From Mycolicibacterium wolinskyi (GTDB lineage Bacteria; Actinomycetota; Actinomycetes; Mycobacteriales; Mycobacteriaceae): a DNA stretch of 64,000 nucleotides. Of this stretch, positions 9,352-17,776 are shown one piece after another. A program made the translations under genes and the position numbers. The notes below the pieces were generated by a model. That model was not told the DNA's origin and ran no database searches. It was given only the letters and a program-made list of their open reading frames with translations. The stretch lies in the NCBI RefSeq assembly GCF_002101965.1, contig NZ_LQQA01000017.1, positions 186,001-250,000 of the forward strand, written 5' to 3'. Within the stretch, counting starts at the first letter, position 1. Each line of letters opens with the position of its first letter.

Positions 9352-9381
9352 TTGCTCACATGAGCAAAAATATGCGCATAT
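9352..9381. promoter_or_regulatory. two adjacent palindromes, candidate operator of the sugar operon
   Basis: TTGCTCACATGAGCAA at 9352-9367 has perfect 7-bp arms around CA. Two bases later ATATGCGCATAT at 9370-9381 is a perfect 12-bp palindrome. Both lie immediately upstream of the putative -35 box of the operon, between the divergent ppc and binding-protein genes. The SorC-family regulator encoded in the operon is the natural candidate ligand; this is inferred from position only. Confidence 0.5.
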
Positions 9382-9382
9382 G

Positions 9383-9410
9383 TTGACGTCCTCACATTCC
9401 TGTTCATAAC
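9383..9410 (+). promoter_or_regulatory. candidate SigA-type promoter of the sugar operon
   Basis: TTGACG at 9383-9388 (5 of 6 match to TTGACA) and CATAAC at 9405-9410 (4 of 6 match to TATAAT) are separated by 16 bp. Transcription would begin near 9417, about 47 nt before the GTG start of the binding-protein gene. That start has a strong AGGAGGA ribosome-binding site at 9454-9460. Confidence 0.45.
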
Positions 9411-9463
9411 GTGATGAGCGTCATGCGCAGCCAAACGACTGACGCGCACAGCTAGGAGGAAAA

Positions 9464-10444
9464 GTGAGCTTCGCAAAAGCCCTCTCGGGAATCGCGCTCG
9501 GGGCCGCAATGGCACTGGCATTCACCGGTTGCTCGGTGCCCGGTGACAACGCTGCCCAGACCACCACGGTCACCGACGGACCCCTGAAGATCGGCTTCAG
9601 CCAGGCAACGCAGCAGAGCCCGTTTTACGTCGCGCTCACCGACGCAGCCAAAGCCGAAGCTCAGGCGCAGGGCGACGAGTTCTTCTACGCCGACGCCAAC
9701 GGCGATGTGACCAAGCAGAACAACGACGTCCAGGATTTGATCACCCGGGGCGTCAATGTGCTGGTGATCAACCCGGTCGACCCGAAGGGCATCACGCCAT
9801 CCCTGGCTGCCGCCGAAGCGGCAGGCATCAAGGTCGTCACCGTCGACCGCCCGGTCGAATCAGGCGCGGCGGCCTTCGTCGGCCGCGACAACAAAGCCAT
9901 GGGCCAGATTGTCGGCAAAGCCGCCGTCGACACACTCGGGCCCGCTGGGGGCAAGATCATCGAGATCCAGGGCGACGCGGGTGGCGCGGTAGCGCGAGAC
10001 CGGCACGACGGATTCCAGGCTGCGGTATCGGCGCAGCCCAACATCACCGTCATCGACGGTCCGTACTGCGACTACACCAGATCCAAAGCGGTCACCGCGA
10101 TGCAGGACCTTCTGCAAGCCCATCCCGACCTCAAGGCCGTCTACGCCCAGAACGACGATATGGCGCTTGGCGCTCTGCAGGTTCTGACCGAGAACCACCG
10201 CGCCGACGTCAAAGTCTTCGGGGTGGACGGCCTGATGGAAGCCGTGCGCGCAATCGCCGACGGCGACCAGTACATCGCCACCGCACTCAACGACCCCAAC
10301 GCCGAGGGAAAGCTCGCCATCCAGACGGCAGCCAAGGTTGCCCGCGGTGAGTCCGTCCCCGAGTTCGTCGATGCCGGAACAGGTTTGGTCGACAAGTCGA
10401 ACGCACCCTCGCTGGTCAGCCAATCGACTTTTGCTGCCGAATAG
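9464..10444 (+). CDS. sugar/polyol ABC transporter solute-binding lipoprotein (RbsB-like)
   Basis: A 326-residue lipoprotein of the Peripla_BP_4 (ribose/galactose/xylitol) type, the extracellular receptor of the transporter encoded downstream. It has a signal peptide with lipobox FTGC near residue 23, then the fold signature LKIGFSQATQQSPFYVALTDAAKAEAQ, the hinge region VLVINPVDPKGI and GADGL-like VFGVDGLMEAV near the C-terminus. The GTG start at 9464 has AGGAGGA three bases upstream. It opens an operon with dehydrogenase, kinase, regulator, ATPase, permease and aldolase genes. The ligand is likely a pentose, polyol or deoxy-polyol; this is inferred. Confidence 0.92.
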   Translation: MSFAKALSGIALGAAMALAFTGCSVPGDNAAQTTTVTDGPLKIGFSQATQQSPFYVALTDAAKAEAQAQGDEFFYADANGDVTKQNNDVQDLITRGVNVLVINPVDPKGITPSLAAAEAAGIKVVTVDRPVESGAAAFVGRDNKAMGQIVGKAAVDTLGPAGGKIIEIQGDAGGAVARDRHDGFQAAVSAQPNITVIDGPYCDYTRSKAVTAMQDLLQAHPDLKAVYAQNDDMALGALQVLTENHRADVKVFGVDGLMEAVRAIADGDQYIATALNDPNAEGKLAIQTAAKVARGESVPEFVDAGTGLVDKSNAPSLVSQSTFAAE

Positions 10445-10492
10445 CCGACCAACTCAATCGACCAACGACCACACACGAGGAGAAGAGCTTCA

Positions 10493-11584
10493 ATGACGAC
10501 CGAGGCACCCGCCCCGACAACCGCGGCGATACAACCGGCTCTGCCCACGCACATGACTGCGGCAGTGATGTACGCGCCGGGAGACATCCGGGTCGAGCAG
10601 GCACAAGTGCCCAGGCCCGGGCCGGGTGAGGTACTGCTCAAGGTCGCCGCCTGCGGTGTGTGCGGCTCCGACATCCCCAGAATGCTGCGCAACGGCGGCT
10701 ACATCATGCCGATCATCTGCGGGCACGAGTTCTCCGGCTGGGTGGCCGAACTCGGTGATGGCGTCGATGGATTCGACATCGGCGAACTCGTATCGGTGCC
10801 CCCACTCATCCCGTGCCGGCAATGCGACTTCTGCGCCAAAGGCTCATTCGGCCTCTGCGAGAACTACGACTACTTCGGAAGCCGATCCGACGGCGCCTAC
10901 GCCCAATACGTCGTCAGTCCGTCAGGCAATCTGCTGAAACTGCCCGCGGGCATAGATCCGCGCGCCGCTGCAATGCTCGACCCCGCCGCGATCGCGCTGC
11001 ACGGGCTGTGGAAGACCGACCTGCGCGCCGGACACCGTGTCCTGGTCATCGGCGCGGGCCCGATCGGACTTTTCGCGATCCAATGGGCAAAGCTGCACGG
11101 CGCCGGTCAGATCGTGGCGATCGACCTGAGCGAGGAGAAGGCGAACATGGCACGCGAGGCGGGTGCCACGCACGCCGTGCGGAGCGTCGAGGAGGCGCGC
11201 GCCTTGGGCGGCCGTGGCTTCGATGTCGTGCTCGAATCCGCCGGTGTCCCCGCGACAGCCGATATGGCGGCCAATCTCACCGGTCCGCACGGACACGCGG
11301 TCTTCGTCGGTATCCCGCACGCACCGGTAACCCTGGATAAGGACACCTTCAACCAGTTCATGCGGCAGGAGACGAGCCTGCACGGCTCGTGGAACTCGTT
11401 CTCGGCACCGTTCCCCGGTGACGAATGGCGTACCTCCGCTCAGATGCTCGCCGAAGGAAAACTCAAGTGGGAGTTCATGATCACCCACGAGCTACCACTT
11501 TCGGAGCTACCGCAGATGATGCAGCGGCTCGGCGACCGCTCGATCTTCTCGTCAAAAGTTCTGTTCCTGCCGAACGAGGACTGA
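10493..11584 (+). CDS. zinc-dependent polyol dehydrogenase, galactitol-1-phosphate 5-dehydrogenase (GatD)-like
   Basis: A 363-residue medium-chain dehydrogenase expected to oxidise a polyol or polyol phosphate with NAD. Catalytic zinc residues are in CGVCGSD (54-60) and GHE (77-79). The structural-zinc cysteines are C108, C111, C114 and C122 in CRQCDFCAKGSFGLC. The nucleotide-binding motif is VIGAGPIGL (185-193). GHEFSGW and the late GSWNSFSAPFPGDEW resemble GatD more than sorbitol dehydrogenase. An extra 20 residues precede the usual N-terminus, but the ATG at 10493 has a good GAGGAGAAG ribosome-binding site. The exact substrate is unknown. Confidence 0.9.
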   Translation: MTTEAPAPTTAAIQPALPTHMTAAVMYAPGDIRVEQAQVPRPGPGEVLLKVAACGVCGSDIPRMLRNGGYIMPIICGHEFSGWVAELGDGVDGFDIGELVSVPPLIPCRQCDFCAKGSFGLCENYDYFGSRSDGAYAQYVVSPSGNLLKLPAGIDPRAAAMLDPAAIALHGLWKTDLRAGHRVLVIGAGPIGLFAIQWAKLHGAGQIVAIDLSEEKANMAREAGATHAVRSVEEARALGGRGFDVVLESAGVPATADMAANLTGPHGHAVFVGIPHAPVTLDKDTFNQFMRQETSLHGSWNSFSAPFPGDEWRTSAQMLAEGKLKWEFMITHELPLSELPQMMQRLGDRSIFSSKVLFLPNED

Positions 11585-11587
11585 CAC

Positions 11588-13147
11588 ATGGGAATACTCC
11601 TGACGATCGACCTCGGCACCGAGGGCGCGCGCATCGGCGCCTTTACCGAGGACGGCACCCCGCTGGGCACGGCACACCGCCCTTACTCGACACACCACCC
11701 GCGACCTGGTTGGGCCGAGCAGGATCCGCGGGATTGGTGGGCCGCGATCACCGCCGCGACTCGTCAGCTGTTGGACAGCGAGACGTGCCGGATCGCCGGC
11801 CGCGTCATCGCGATCGCCGCGTCGACCACCGCCTCGACAGTGGCGGTTGTCGACGCGGCGGGAACACCGCTGCGCCCGGCGATCCTATGGATGGACGCGC
11901 GCGGTGCCGCGGAATCTGAACAAACCGCGCGACTGAGTCTGCAGCATCCGATCCTCGAGTGGTCAGGCGGATCGGATGCCGCAGAATGGCTTCTGCCGAA
12001 AGCGATGTGGCTCAAAAAGAATGACCCGGACGCGTACCGGTCGGCCGCGCGCATTGTCGAGGCCGTCGACTACCTGACCTTCCGGCTCACCGGCCGATGG
12101 GTCGGGTCGCAGATGAATGCCGTGTGCAAATACAACTACGACACGATCGAGGGCCGTTTCCCAGCCGAACTCTATGCCGCGTTGGGAATGGACGACCTCA
12201 TCGGGAAGCTACCGGATGAGATCGTCCCGGTGGGCGGTGTCGCGGGCACCCTCACGGAGGCTGCCGCTGCCGATCTGGGCATCGAAGACCGACCGGTCGT
12301 CGCGGTCGGCGGCATCGATGCCCATGTGTCGCTCCTTGCCTGCGGCGGCAACGTGGACGGGTTGGTCTCCATCGTGTCCGGCACGTCGTCGGCCATCGTC
12401 ACCGAAGTAGACCGACCGACCACCTCCAACGAGGTGTGGGGCCCGTATCCCGATGCGCTGAACCACGATAAGTGGCTGGTGGAGGGTGGTCAGGTCACCA
12501 GCGGTTCGGTGCTGAAATGGACGGGCGAATCGATTATGGGCGTGCCGCGCGGCGATCTCCCGGCGCTGATCGACCAGGCCGGCGCGGTCGACCCGGCTTC
12601 GCACGGCTTACGTGCCCTCGACTACTTCATGGGCAACCGGACACCGCACCGGGAGGCCCGCCTTCGCGGTGCGGTCATCGGGCTCACGCTGGGCACCACG
12701 AAGGCGGAACTGTACCGGGCGATGGTCGAAGCTGTCGCGTGTGGGACCCGCAGTGTCATCGATTCGTTCGAACGGTCCGGGGTCCCGTGTGCCCGCCTTG
12801 TCTTCTCGGGTGGCATCGAGCGAAACCCGTTGTGGCAGCAAGTCACGGTCGATGTGCTCGGTCGGCCCGCCGAGCTCGTGATCGGTGAGAACCTCACCCT
12901 GCGGGCCTGTGCGGTCATCGCGGCGACCGCGGCAGGAATCGTTCCGAGCCTGCGCGCCGGGTCTCGGCTGTTCGCCCCCAAGGTCCGGATGATGGAGCCC
13001 GAGCCAAAGCGAATCGCCGTCTACGAGAAGACTTTTGACGACTATCAGCGGCTCACCGCCGTGCTGCGTCCGATCATGTGTGATGCCGCCGACGGCGGTC
13101 CGAGTAAGGCGCAGGGCGGGCGTGCCGCATTCCAGGTGGTGCGGTGA
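11588..13147 (+). CDS. FGGY-family carbohydrate kinase (xylulokinase-like)
   Basis: A 519-residue ATP-dependent sugar kinase expected to phosphorylate the transported sugar or the ketose made by the dehydrogenase. Features are the N-terminal phosphate loop LLTIDLGTEGARIGAF, GWAEQDPRDWWAAI near residue 40, the DIDAHVS-like VAVGGIDAHVSLLACGG, and the C-terminal FGGY region with ACGTRSVIDSFERSGV and FSGGIERNPLWQQVTVDVLG. The start lies 3 bp after the dehydrogenase stop, with GAGGA inside that gene as ribosome-binding site. The substrate cannot be read from sequence; xylulokinase, ribulokinase and EryA-like erythritol kinases share this fold. Confidence 0.9.
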   Translation: MGILLTIDLGTEGARIGAFTEDGTPLGTAHRPYSTHHPRPGWAEQDPRDWWAAITAATRQLLDSETCRIAGRVIAIAASTTASTVAVVDAAGTPLRPAILWMDARGAAESEQTARLSLQHPILEWSGGSDAAEWLLPKAMWLKKNDPDAYRSAARIVEAVDYLTFRLTGRWVGSQMNAVCKYNYDTIEGRFPAELYAALGMDDLIGKLPDEIVPVGGVAGTLTEAAAADLGIEDRPVVAVGGIDAHVSLLACGGNVDGLVSIVSGTSSAIVTEVDRPTTSNEVWGPYPDALNHDKWLVEGGQVTSGSVLKWTGESIMGVPRGDLPALIDQAGAVDPASHGLRALDYFMGNRTPHREARLRGAVIGLTLGTTKAELYRAMVEAVACGTRSVIDSFERSGVPCARLVFSGGIERNPLWQQVTVDVLGRPAELVIGENLTLRACAVIAATAAGIVPSLRAGSRLFAPKVRMMEPEPKRIAVYEKTFDDYQRLTAVLRPIMCDAADGGPSKAQGGRAAFQVVR

Positions 13148-13208
13148 TGAGCGCTTGCGCGAAGAACGGACAACCCTGATGAGCGCTTGCGCGAAGAACG
13201 GACAACCC
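13145..13208. repeat. perfect 32-bp direct repeat between kinase and regulator genes
   Basis: Two identical 32-bp units lie back to back at 13145-13176 and 13177-13208, each running from TGATGAGCGCTTGCG to GAACGGACAACCC. A third TGATG follows and provides the regulator ATG at 13211. The first unit contains the kinase TGA stop. The core GCGCTTGCGC is self-complementary. The array fills the whole intergenic gap. Confidence 0.95.
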
Positions 13209-13210
13209 TG

Positions 13211-14161
13211 ATGCGCTCGATCACTGGCAAGAGTCACACCGACCTGCTGCTCTATGTCGCACAGTGCTATTACGAGCAGGGCCGCACTCAGGAAGACATC
13301 GGGTCCGAACTCCACCTGACTCGGTGGAAGGTCGGGCGACTTCTCGACGAGGCTCGCGGGGCGGGCCTCGTCGAAATCCGGATCGTGCATCCGCAGGCGC
13401 GTCGCACCGACCTCGAAGTGGAGATGCGCGGCCGGTTCGGCCTTCGCGAGTGCGTGGTCGTGCCGGGTCCGGAAACACCTGACACCGCCGGGCGTCACAT
13501 CGCGACCGCCGCAGCGAATTACCTGAAGTCGAACTCGTCGTGGATCACCACCCTGGGCGTCTCATGGGGCAACACCCTGCAGCAGATAGCTGCGGTGCTT
13601 CCGGCCGGTTGGACAAGCGGTATCGAGGTCATTCAGGCCAACGGCGGGGTGAGCCGATCGGTGCATCCTACGAAGGCCGCGAATATCGTGACGGGCATTG
13701 CCCACAGCGGAAATGGCCGGGCGACCCTGTTGCCGGTGCCCGCGATCGTCGAGCGGATCGAAACGCGTGACGCGCTCTACGCCGAGGGTTTCGTGGAGGA
13801 CGTGCTGAGCCGCGCCCGCAGGGCAGAGGCACTCCTGTTCTCGCTGGGAGCGCTCGGCCCGACCTCAGTGCTGGTCGAGTCGGGGGCCGTCACACCTGCC
13901 GAACTCGCTCAACTCGAATCAGCCGGTGCCTGCGGCGACATCCTGGCCCACTACATCACCGAGACCGGCGAGATCGCGTACGACGACATCGACAGGCGCA
14001 CAGTAGGTCTCAGCCTCGACGACGTCAAGAACGCCAATTGTGCCATCGCGGTCGCCGCAGGCGCGCGAAAAGTGCCTGTCGTCAACGGTGCCCTCAACAG
14101 CGGTCTGTGTTCGGTCCTGATCACCGACGAACCCACGGCACTGGCCGTGCTGGAGCAATGA
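13211..14161 (+). CDS. SorC/DeoR-type sugar-responsive transcriptional regulator
   Basis: A 316-residue regulator with an N-terminal helix-turn-helix (LLLYVAQCYYEQGRTQEDIG, then LHLTRWKVGRLLDEARGAGLV) and a C-terminal SorC sugar-binding domain (LGVSWGNTLQQIA; FSLGALGPTSVLVESG; VPVVNGALNSGLCSVLITDE). Members bind phosphorylated sugars and usually repress or activate their own catabolic operon. The frame opens earlier with a TTG at 13187, but the ATG at 13211 gives the normal N-terminus. It sits inside the operon and is probably autoregulated; the palindromes at 9352-9381 are its likeliest operator. Confidence 0.88.
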   Translation: MRSITGKSHTDLLLYVAQCYYEQGRTQEDIGSELHLTRWKVGRLLDEARGAGLVEIRIVHPQARRTDLEVEMRGRFGLRECVVVPGPETPDTAGRHIATAAANYLKSNSSWITTLGVSWGNTLQQIAAVLPAGWTSGIEVIQANGGVSRSVHPTKAANIVTGIAHSGNGRATLLPVPAIVERIETRDALYAEGFVEDVLSRARRAEALLFSLGALGPTSVLVESGAVTPAELAQLESAGACGDILAHYITETGEIAYDDIDRRTVGLSLDDVKNANCAIAVAAGARKVPVVNGALNSGLCSVLITDEPTALAVLEQ

Positions 14162-14162
14162 C

Positions 14163-15710
14163 ATGACAACCAGCCACAACGTGGAATCGACGCTACCTGG
14201 GCCCGCCGGCGACACCGGGAGCGTGGCCGCGCTGAAGATGCACAACATCGTGAAAGCGTTCCCCGGCACCAAGGCATGCGACGGCGCGACCCTCGAGGTC
14301 GCCCGGGGCGAAGTGCACTGCCTTCTCGGTGAGAACGGCGCCGGGAAAAGCACTCTCATGAAGATCCTGTCCGGTTCCTATACGCCAGATTCCGGAACGA
14401 TCACTTTGGACGGCGAGGAAGTCTCGTTCGGCTCACCGATTGATGGCGTGCGCGCAGGCATCAACACCATCTACCAGGAACTGGACCTCATCCCTGATAT
14501 GACCGTGGCACAGAACCTCTTTCTGGGCCACGAACCGCTGCGCGGCCCATTCGTCGCACGCCGACAACGAGACCGGCTGGCAGCGGCGGCCATCGCCAGA
14601 GTCGGTGGGTGCTTCGCACCGTCTGATGTGGTCGCGAATCTGTCCGTGTCCGATCAGCAGCTCACCGCAATCGCCAAGGCACTCACCACCGACGCCCGCA
14701 TCATCGTCATGGACGAACCCAGCGCGACACTGACCGATCACGATCTCACGGAAGTGTTCCGCGTGATTCGCGAGCTCACCGCCGCAGGGAAATCGGTGAT
14801 CTATATTTCGCATCGGCTCGACGAGGTGAAAGCGATCGGTGACCGTGCGACGGTCATGCGCGACGGCGCCACCGTCGGAGTGTTCGACGTCGCAACGGTG
14901 ACCAAAGAGGAACTGGTAGAGGCGATGATCGGCCGCGGCCTGCAATCCCTCCCGCCCAGGAAACCACGCGCAGACGTGGAGAGACCCGAGCTGCTGGAGA
15001 TTCGTCGTGCCGTCATTCCGGGCTTGATCGACGTGTCCGGCATCGCGGTACGGCGCGGAGACATCATCGGGTTGGCGGGGTTGGGCGGGGCGGGTCGTTC
15101 CACATTGCTCGCGACCGTGTTCGGCGACCGCCGCGCTGCGCTCGACTTGACGTTGAACGGCAAGCGCGTCACTCACCTGACACCCCGGAGCGCGGTTCTG
15201 GCCGGAATCGGATTGGTTCCCGAGGACCGCAAGAGTCAGGGCCTGTTCCTCGAGCAGTCGATCCTGCGCAACGCCGGCATCGCCGCGCTCGCACCGTTCG
15301 GTATCAACCCGATGAAAGCCGCCAGAGCGCTGTGCACGCCGCCGCTGCAACGCCTCGGCGTGAAGTTCTCCAGCATCGATCAGCCGGTCGGTGAACTCTC
15401 CGGCGGCAACCAGCAGAAGGTCGTGCTGGCCAAGTGGATGGCCCGCGGGATCGACGTGTTGCTTCTCGACGAACCCACCCGCGGGCTGGACATCGGTGCG
15501 AAAGCCGATCTGTTCGAACAGGTTCAGGCACTGGCCGAAGCAGGCGTCGGGGTATTGATGGCATCGAGCGAGATGAGCGAGTTGACCGAGAACTGCGACC
15601 TGATCTGGGTCATGCACGAAGGCAGGAACATCGCAGCCTACGACCCCAGAAACACATCACCGGCGGACATCGCCCGCTGCGTCGTCACAGGAAGACAGGA
15701 CAATGACTGA
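14163..15710 (+). CDS. sugar ABC transporter ATPase with two NBDs (RbsA-like)
   Basis: A 515-residue protein energising sugar import. NBD1 has canonical Walker A LLGENGAGKSTLMK near residue 60, degenerate signature LSVSDQQLTAIAKAL, and Walker B IIVMDEPSATL. NBD2 has the degenerate Walker A GLGGAGRSTLL typical of RbsA, signature LSGGNQQKVVLAKW and Walker B VLLLDEPTRGLDIG. The ATG comes one base after the regulator stop, and the end overlaps the permease gene by 8 bp, so translation is coupled. Together with the RbsB-like and RbsC-like genes it makes a complete CUT2-type importer. Confidence 0.94.
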   Translation: MTTSHNVESTLPGPAGDTGSVAALKMHNIVKAFPGTKACDGATLEVARGEVHCLLGENGAGKSTLMKILSGSYTPDSGTITLDGEEVSFGSPIDGVRAGINTIYQELDLIPDMTVAQNLFLGHEPLRGPFVARRQRDRLAAAAIARVGGCFAPSDVVANLSVSDQQLTAIAKALTTDARIIVMDEPSATLTDHDLTEVFRVIRELTAAGKSVIYISHRLDEVKAIGDRATVMRDGATVGVFDVATVTKEELVEAMIGRGLQSLPPRKPRADVERPELLEIRRAVIPGLIDVSGIAVRRGDIIGLAGLGGAGRSTLLATVFGDRRAALDLTLNGKRVTHLTPRSAVLAGIGLVPEDRKSQGLFLEQSILRNAGIAALAPFGINPMKAARALCTPPLQRLGVKFSSIDQPVGELSGGNQQKVVLAKWMARGIDVLLLDEPTRGLDIGAKADLFEQVQALAEAGVGVLMASSEMSELTENCDLIWVMHEGRNIAAYDPRNTSPADIARCVVTGRQDND

Positions 15711-16710
15711 CCTCCTCCAGGGCCCCACTCCCGCCGCGCCGTCGACCACGGCTGTCACCGCACGGACGCGCCGCCAGAACATCATCGTGCGGTTCAATCT
15801 GCTGTTCATTTTCGTTGCGCTGTTCGTCGTCGCCTCCATCACCGCCCCGCAATTCCTCACGTCGCAGAACCTCGCGAATCTGCTCCAGCAGTCCAGCCTC
15901 ACCGGCATCGTCGCGATCGGCATGACGGTCGTGATCCTCACCTCCGGCATCGATCTTTCGGTGGGAAGCGTTGCGGCACTGTCAGGAATGTTGGTCGCGA
16001 TCCTCATCGGACTGGGGATCGCCTGGCCGCTGGCCATGTTGATCGCGATCCTGAGCGGGCTTTGTCTCGGCGGGATCATGGGCGGGCTGAGCGCCTACTT
16101 GGCCCTTCCAGCATTCATGGTGACGCTCGCCGGGATGCAGAGTATTCGCGGTCTGACATTTCTCACCACCAATGGCACGCCCACAACCGCGGAGATCCCG
16201 GTCGGCCTGCGGTTTCTGGGCGCCGGCACCGTGGCCGGCATTCCGGTTGTCGGGCTTATCTTCGTGGCCACCACCGTGATCGTGGGTCTGGTGCTACGCC
16301 GCACGACATTCGGCGAACACGTCTACGCCGTCGGCAGCAACGCCAAAGCGGCACGGCTGTCGGGGCTACCGGTGCAGCGCATCACCACTGCGGCGTATGT
16401 GATCTGCGGAGGGTTGGCCGCGTTGACCGGAGTGCTGCTCACCGCCCGGCTCACCATCGGTCAACCCACCGCCAATACCGGGCTGGAACTGGATGCGATC
16501 GCCGCCGTGGTGCTGGGTGGAACCAGTTTGTTCGGCGGAAAGGGCGGTGTGATGGGCACATTCATCGCGGTGCTACTGCTGTCGGTGCTGCGCAACCTGT
16601 TCAACCTGCTGGGGTTGAGCTCGTTCTTCCAGATGCTCGTGACGGGACTGATCCTGGTCGCCGCTCTGATCATGAACTACATCCTCGACCGTCAAGCCAA
16701 GAGCGCCTGA
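15703..16710 (+). CDS. sugar ABC transporter permease (RbsC-like)
   Basis: A 335-residue membrane protein of the BPD_transp_2 family with 8-10 hydrophobic segments. Typical motifs are [32 protein letters not shown] near residue 60, the cytoplasmic loop [21 protein letters not shown] near 205, and [21 protein letters not shown] near 268. It forms the homodimeric channel for the CUT2 transporter with the preceding ATPase. A proline-rich cytoplasmic N-terminus of about 25 residues precedes the first membrane segment. Confidence 0.94.
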   Translation: MTDLLQGPTPAAPSTTAVTARTRRQNIIVRFNLLFIFVALFVVASITAPQFLTSQNLANLLQQSSLTGIVAIGMTVVILTSGIDLSVGSVAALSGMLVAILIGLGIAWPLAMLIAILSGLCLGGIMGGLSAYLALPAFMVTLAGMQSIRGLTFLTTNGTPTTAEIPVGLRFLGAGTVAGIPVVGLIFVATTVIVGLVLRRTTFGEHVYAVGSNAKAARLSGLPVQRITTAAYVICGGLAALTGVLLTARLTIGQPTANTGLELDAIAAVVLGGTSLFGGKGGVMGTFIAVLLLSVLRNLFNLLGLSSFFQMLVTGLILVAALIMNYILDRQAKSA

Positions 16711-16739
16711 ACCCCACCATCGACAGAAGGGCCCATCCG

Positions 16740-17438
16740 ATGACAATCGAGACCCAACCGACCGTGGCCGAGGTCGCCGCGATGATCGATCACACCCTGC
16801 TCAAACCGGAAGCCACCGCAGCCGACGTCGAAGCACTCATCGCCGAGGCGGTGGCACTGCGCACCTATTCGGTTTGTGTGTCGCCATCTATGCTGCCGAT
16901 CGGCATACCCGCCGGCTCCGGACTCAAAGTCGCCGCGGTATGCGGGTTTCCGAGCGGAAAGCACACCTCGCCGGTCAAAGCTGCCGAGGCAGCCGAGGCG
17001 GTGCGGCACGGCGCCGACGAGATCGACATGGTGATCGATGTCGGTGCGGCCAAAGAGGGGGCGTTCGACCGCGTCGAAGCCGACATCGCGGCGGTACGCG
17101 CCGCCGTGCCTGCGACGAAGATACTCAAGGTCATCATCGAATCGGCCGCCTTGACCGACGACGAGATCGTCGGGGTGTGCCGCGCGGCGGCCGCAGCGCG
17201 CGCCGACTTCGTCAAGACCTCGACGGGTTTCCATCCAGCCGGCGGCGCGAGCGTTCACGCGGTCGAGCTGATGTACCGCACGGTGCATGGAGACGGACTC
17301 GCGGTGAAGGCATCCGGCGGCGTACGCACCCTCGAGCAGGCACGGGTCATGATCGCAGCGGGCGCGACCCGCCTGGGTGTCTCGGGCTCGCGCGCATTGC
17401 TGGGTGAGCCCGGTGCCGGGTCGGCTTCGGACTACTGA
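16740..17438 (+). CDS. deoC: deoxyribose-phosphate aldolase
   Basis: A 232-residue class I aldolase that cleaves 2-deoxyribose 5-phosphate to glyceraldehyde 3-phosphate and acetaldehyde. Motifs: [11 protein letters not shown] near residue 16, [13 protein letters not shown] near 66, [14 protein letters not shown] (catalytic Asp), [14 protein letters not shown], Schiff-base lysine in FVKTSTGF near 158 and the second lysine in [10 protein letters not shown] near 188. The ATG at 16740 is the first start giving a full-length DeoC; the longer open frame upstream is a shadow of the permease. Last gene of the operon, 29 bp after the permease and followed by a terminator. Confidence 0.94.
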   Translation: MTIETQPTVAEVAAMIDHTLLKPEATAADVEALIAEAVALRTYSVCVSPSMLPIGIPAGSGLKVAAVCGFPSGKHTSPVKAAEAAEAVRHGADEIDMVIDVGAAKEGAFDRVEADIAAVRAAVPATKILKVIIESAALTDDEIVGVCRAAAAARADFVKTSTGFHPAGGASVHAVELMYRTVHGDGLAVKASGGVRTLEQARVMIAAGATRLGVSGSRALLGEPGAGSASDY

Positions 17439-17456
17439 CACCGAGCAGATACAAAG

Positions 17457-17486
17457 GCCGCCCCGGTTGCAACCGGGGCGGCTTTT
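17457..17486. terminator. bidirectional intrinsic terminator between deoC and secG
   Basis: A perfect 12-bp stem, GCCGCCCCGGTT at 17457-17468 and AACCGGGGCGGC at 17471-17482, has a GC centre. TTTT follows on the + strand and an A-rich ACAAAG precedes it, giving a short U run on the other strand. It lies between two converging operons. Confidence 0.9.
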
Positions 17487-17499
17487 CGTACGTTTCGGA

Positions 17500-17733
17500 T
17501 CAGCTGTACTTGATCTGCAGCGCCACGCCGATGATGGACACCACCCAGATGCCTGTGACGAAGAAGGTGAGGCGGTCCAGGTTCTTCTCCACCACGGTGG
17601 ATCCGGACAGGCTCGACTGGACGCCGCCGCCGAACAGGGTGGACAGACCGCCTCCCTTGGCCCGGTGCAGCAGAACCAAGAGCACGACCAGCACACTGGT
17701 CACGACCAGGACAATCTGCAGCGCCAATTCCAT
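17500..17733 (-). CDS. secG: protein translocase subunit SecG
   Basis: A 77-residue small membrane protein of the SecYEG channel. It has two hydrophobic segments (LALQIVLVVTSVLVVLLVLLH and RLTFFVTGIWVVSIIGVAL) separated by the conserved glycine-rich loop RAKGGGLSTLFGGGVQSSLSGS. The ATG at 17733 gives the usual family length; the longer open frame beyond it is a shadow. It is the distal gene of gap-pgk-tpiA-secG, an arrangement common in actinobacteria. Confidence 0.96.
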   Translation of the reverse strand: MELALQIVLVVTSVLVVLLVLLHRAKGGGLSTLFGGGVQSSLSGSTVVEKNLDRLTFFVTGIWVVSIIGVALQIKYS

Positions 17734-17776
17734 GGCCGCAAGAATACCTGGTGAGCCTGCCCGGCCCCGCGTGGGG

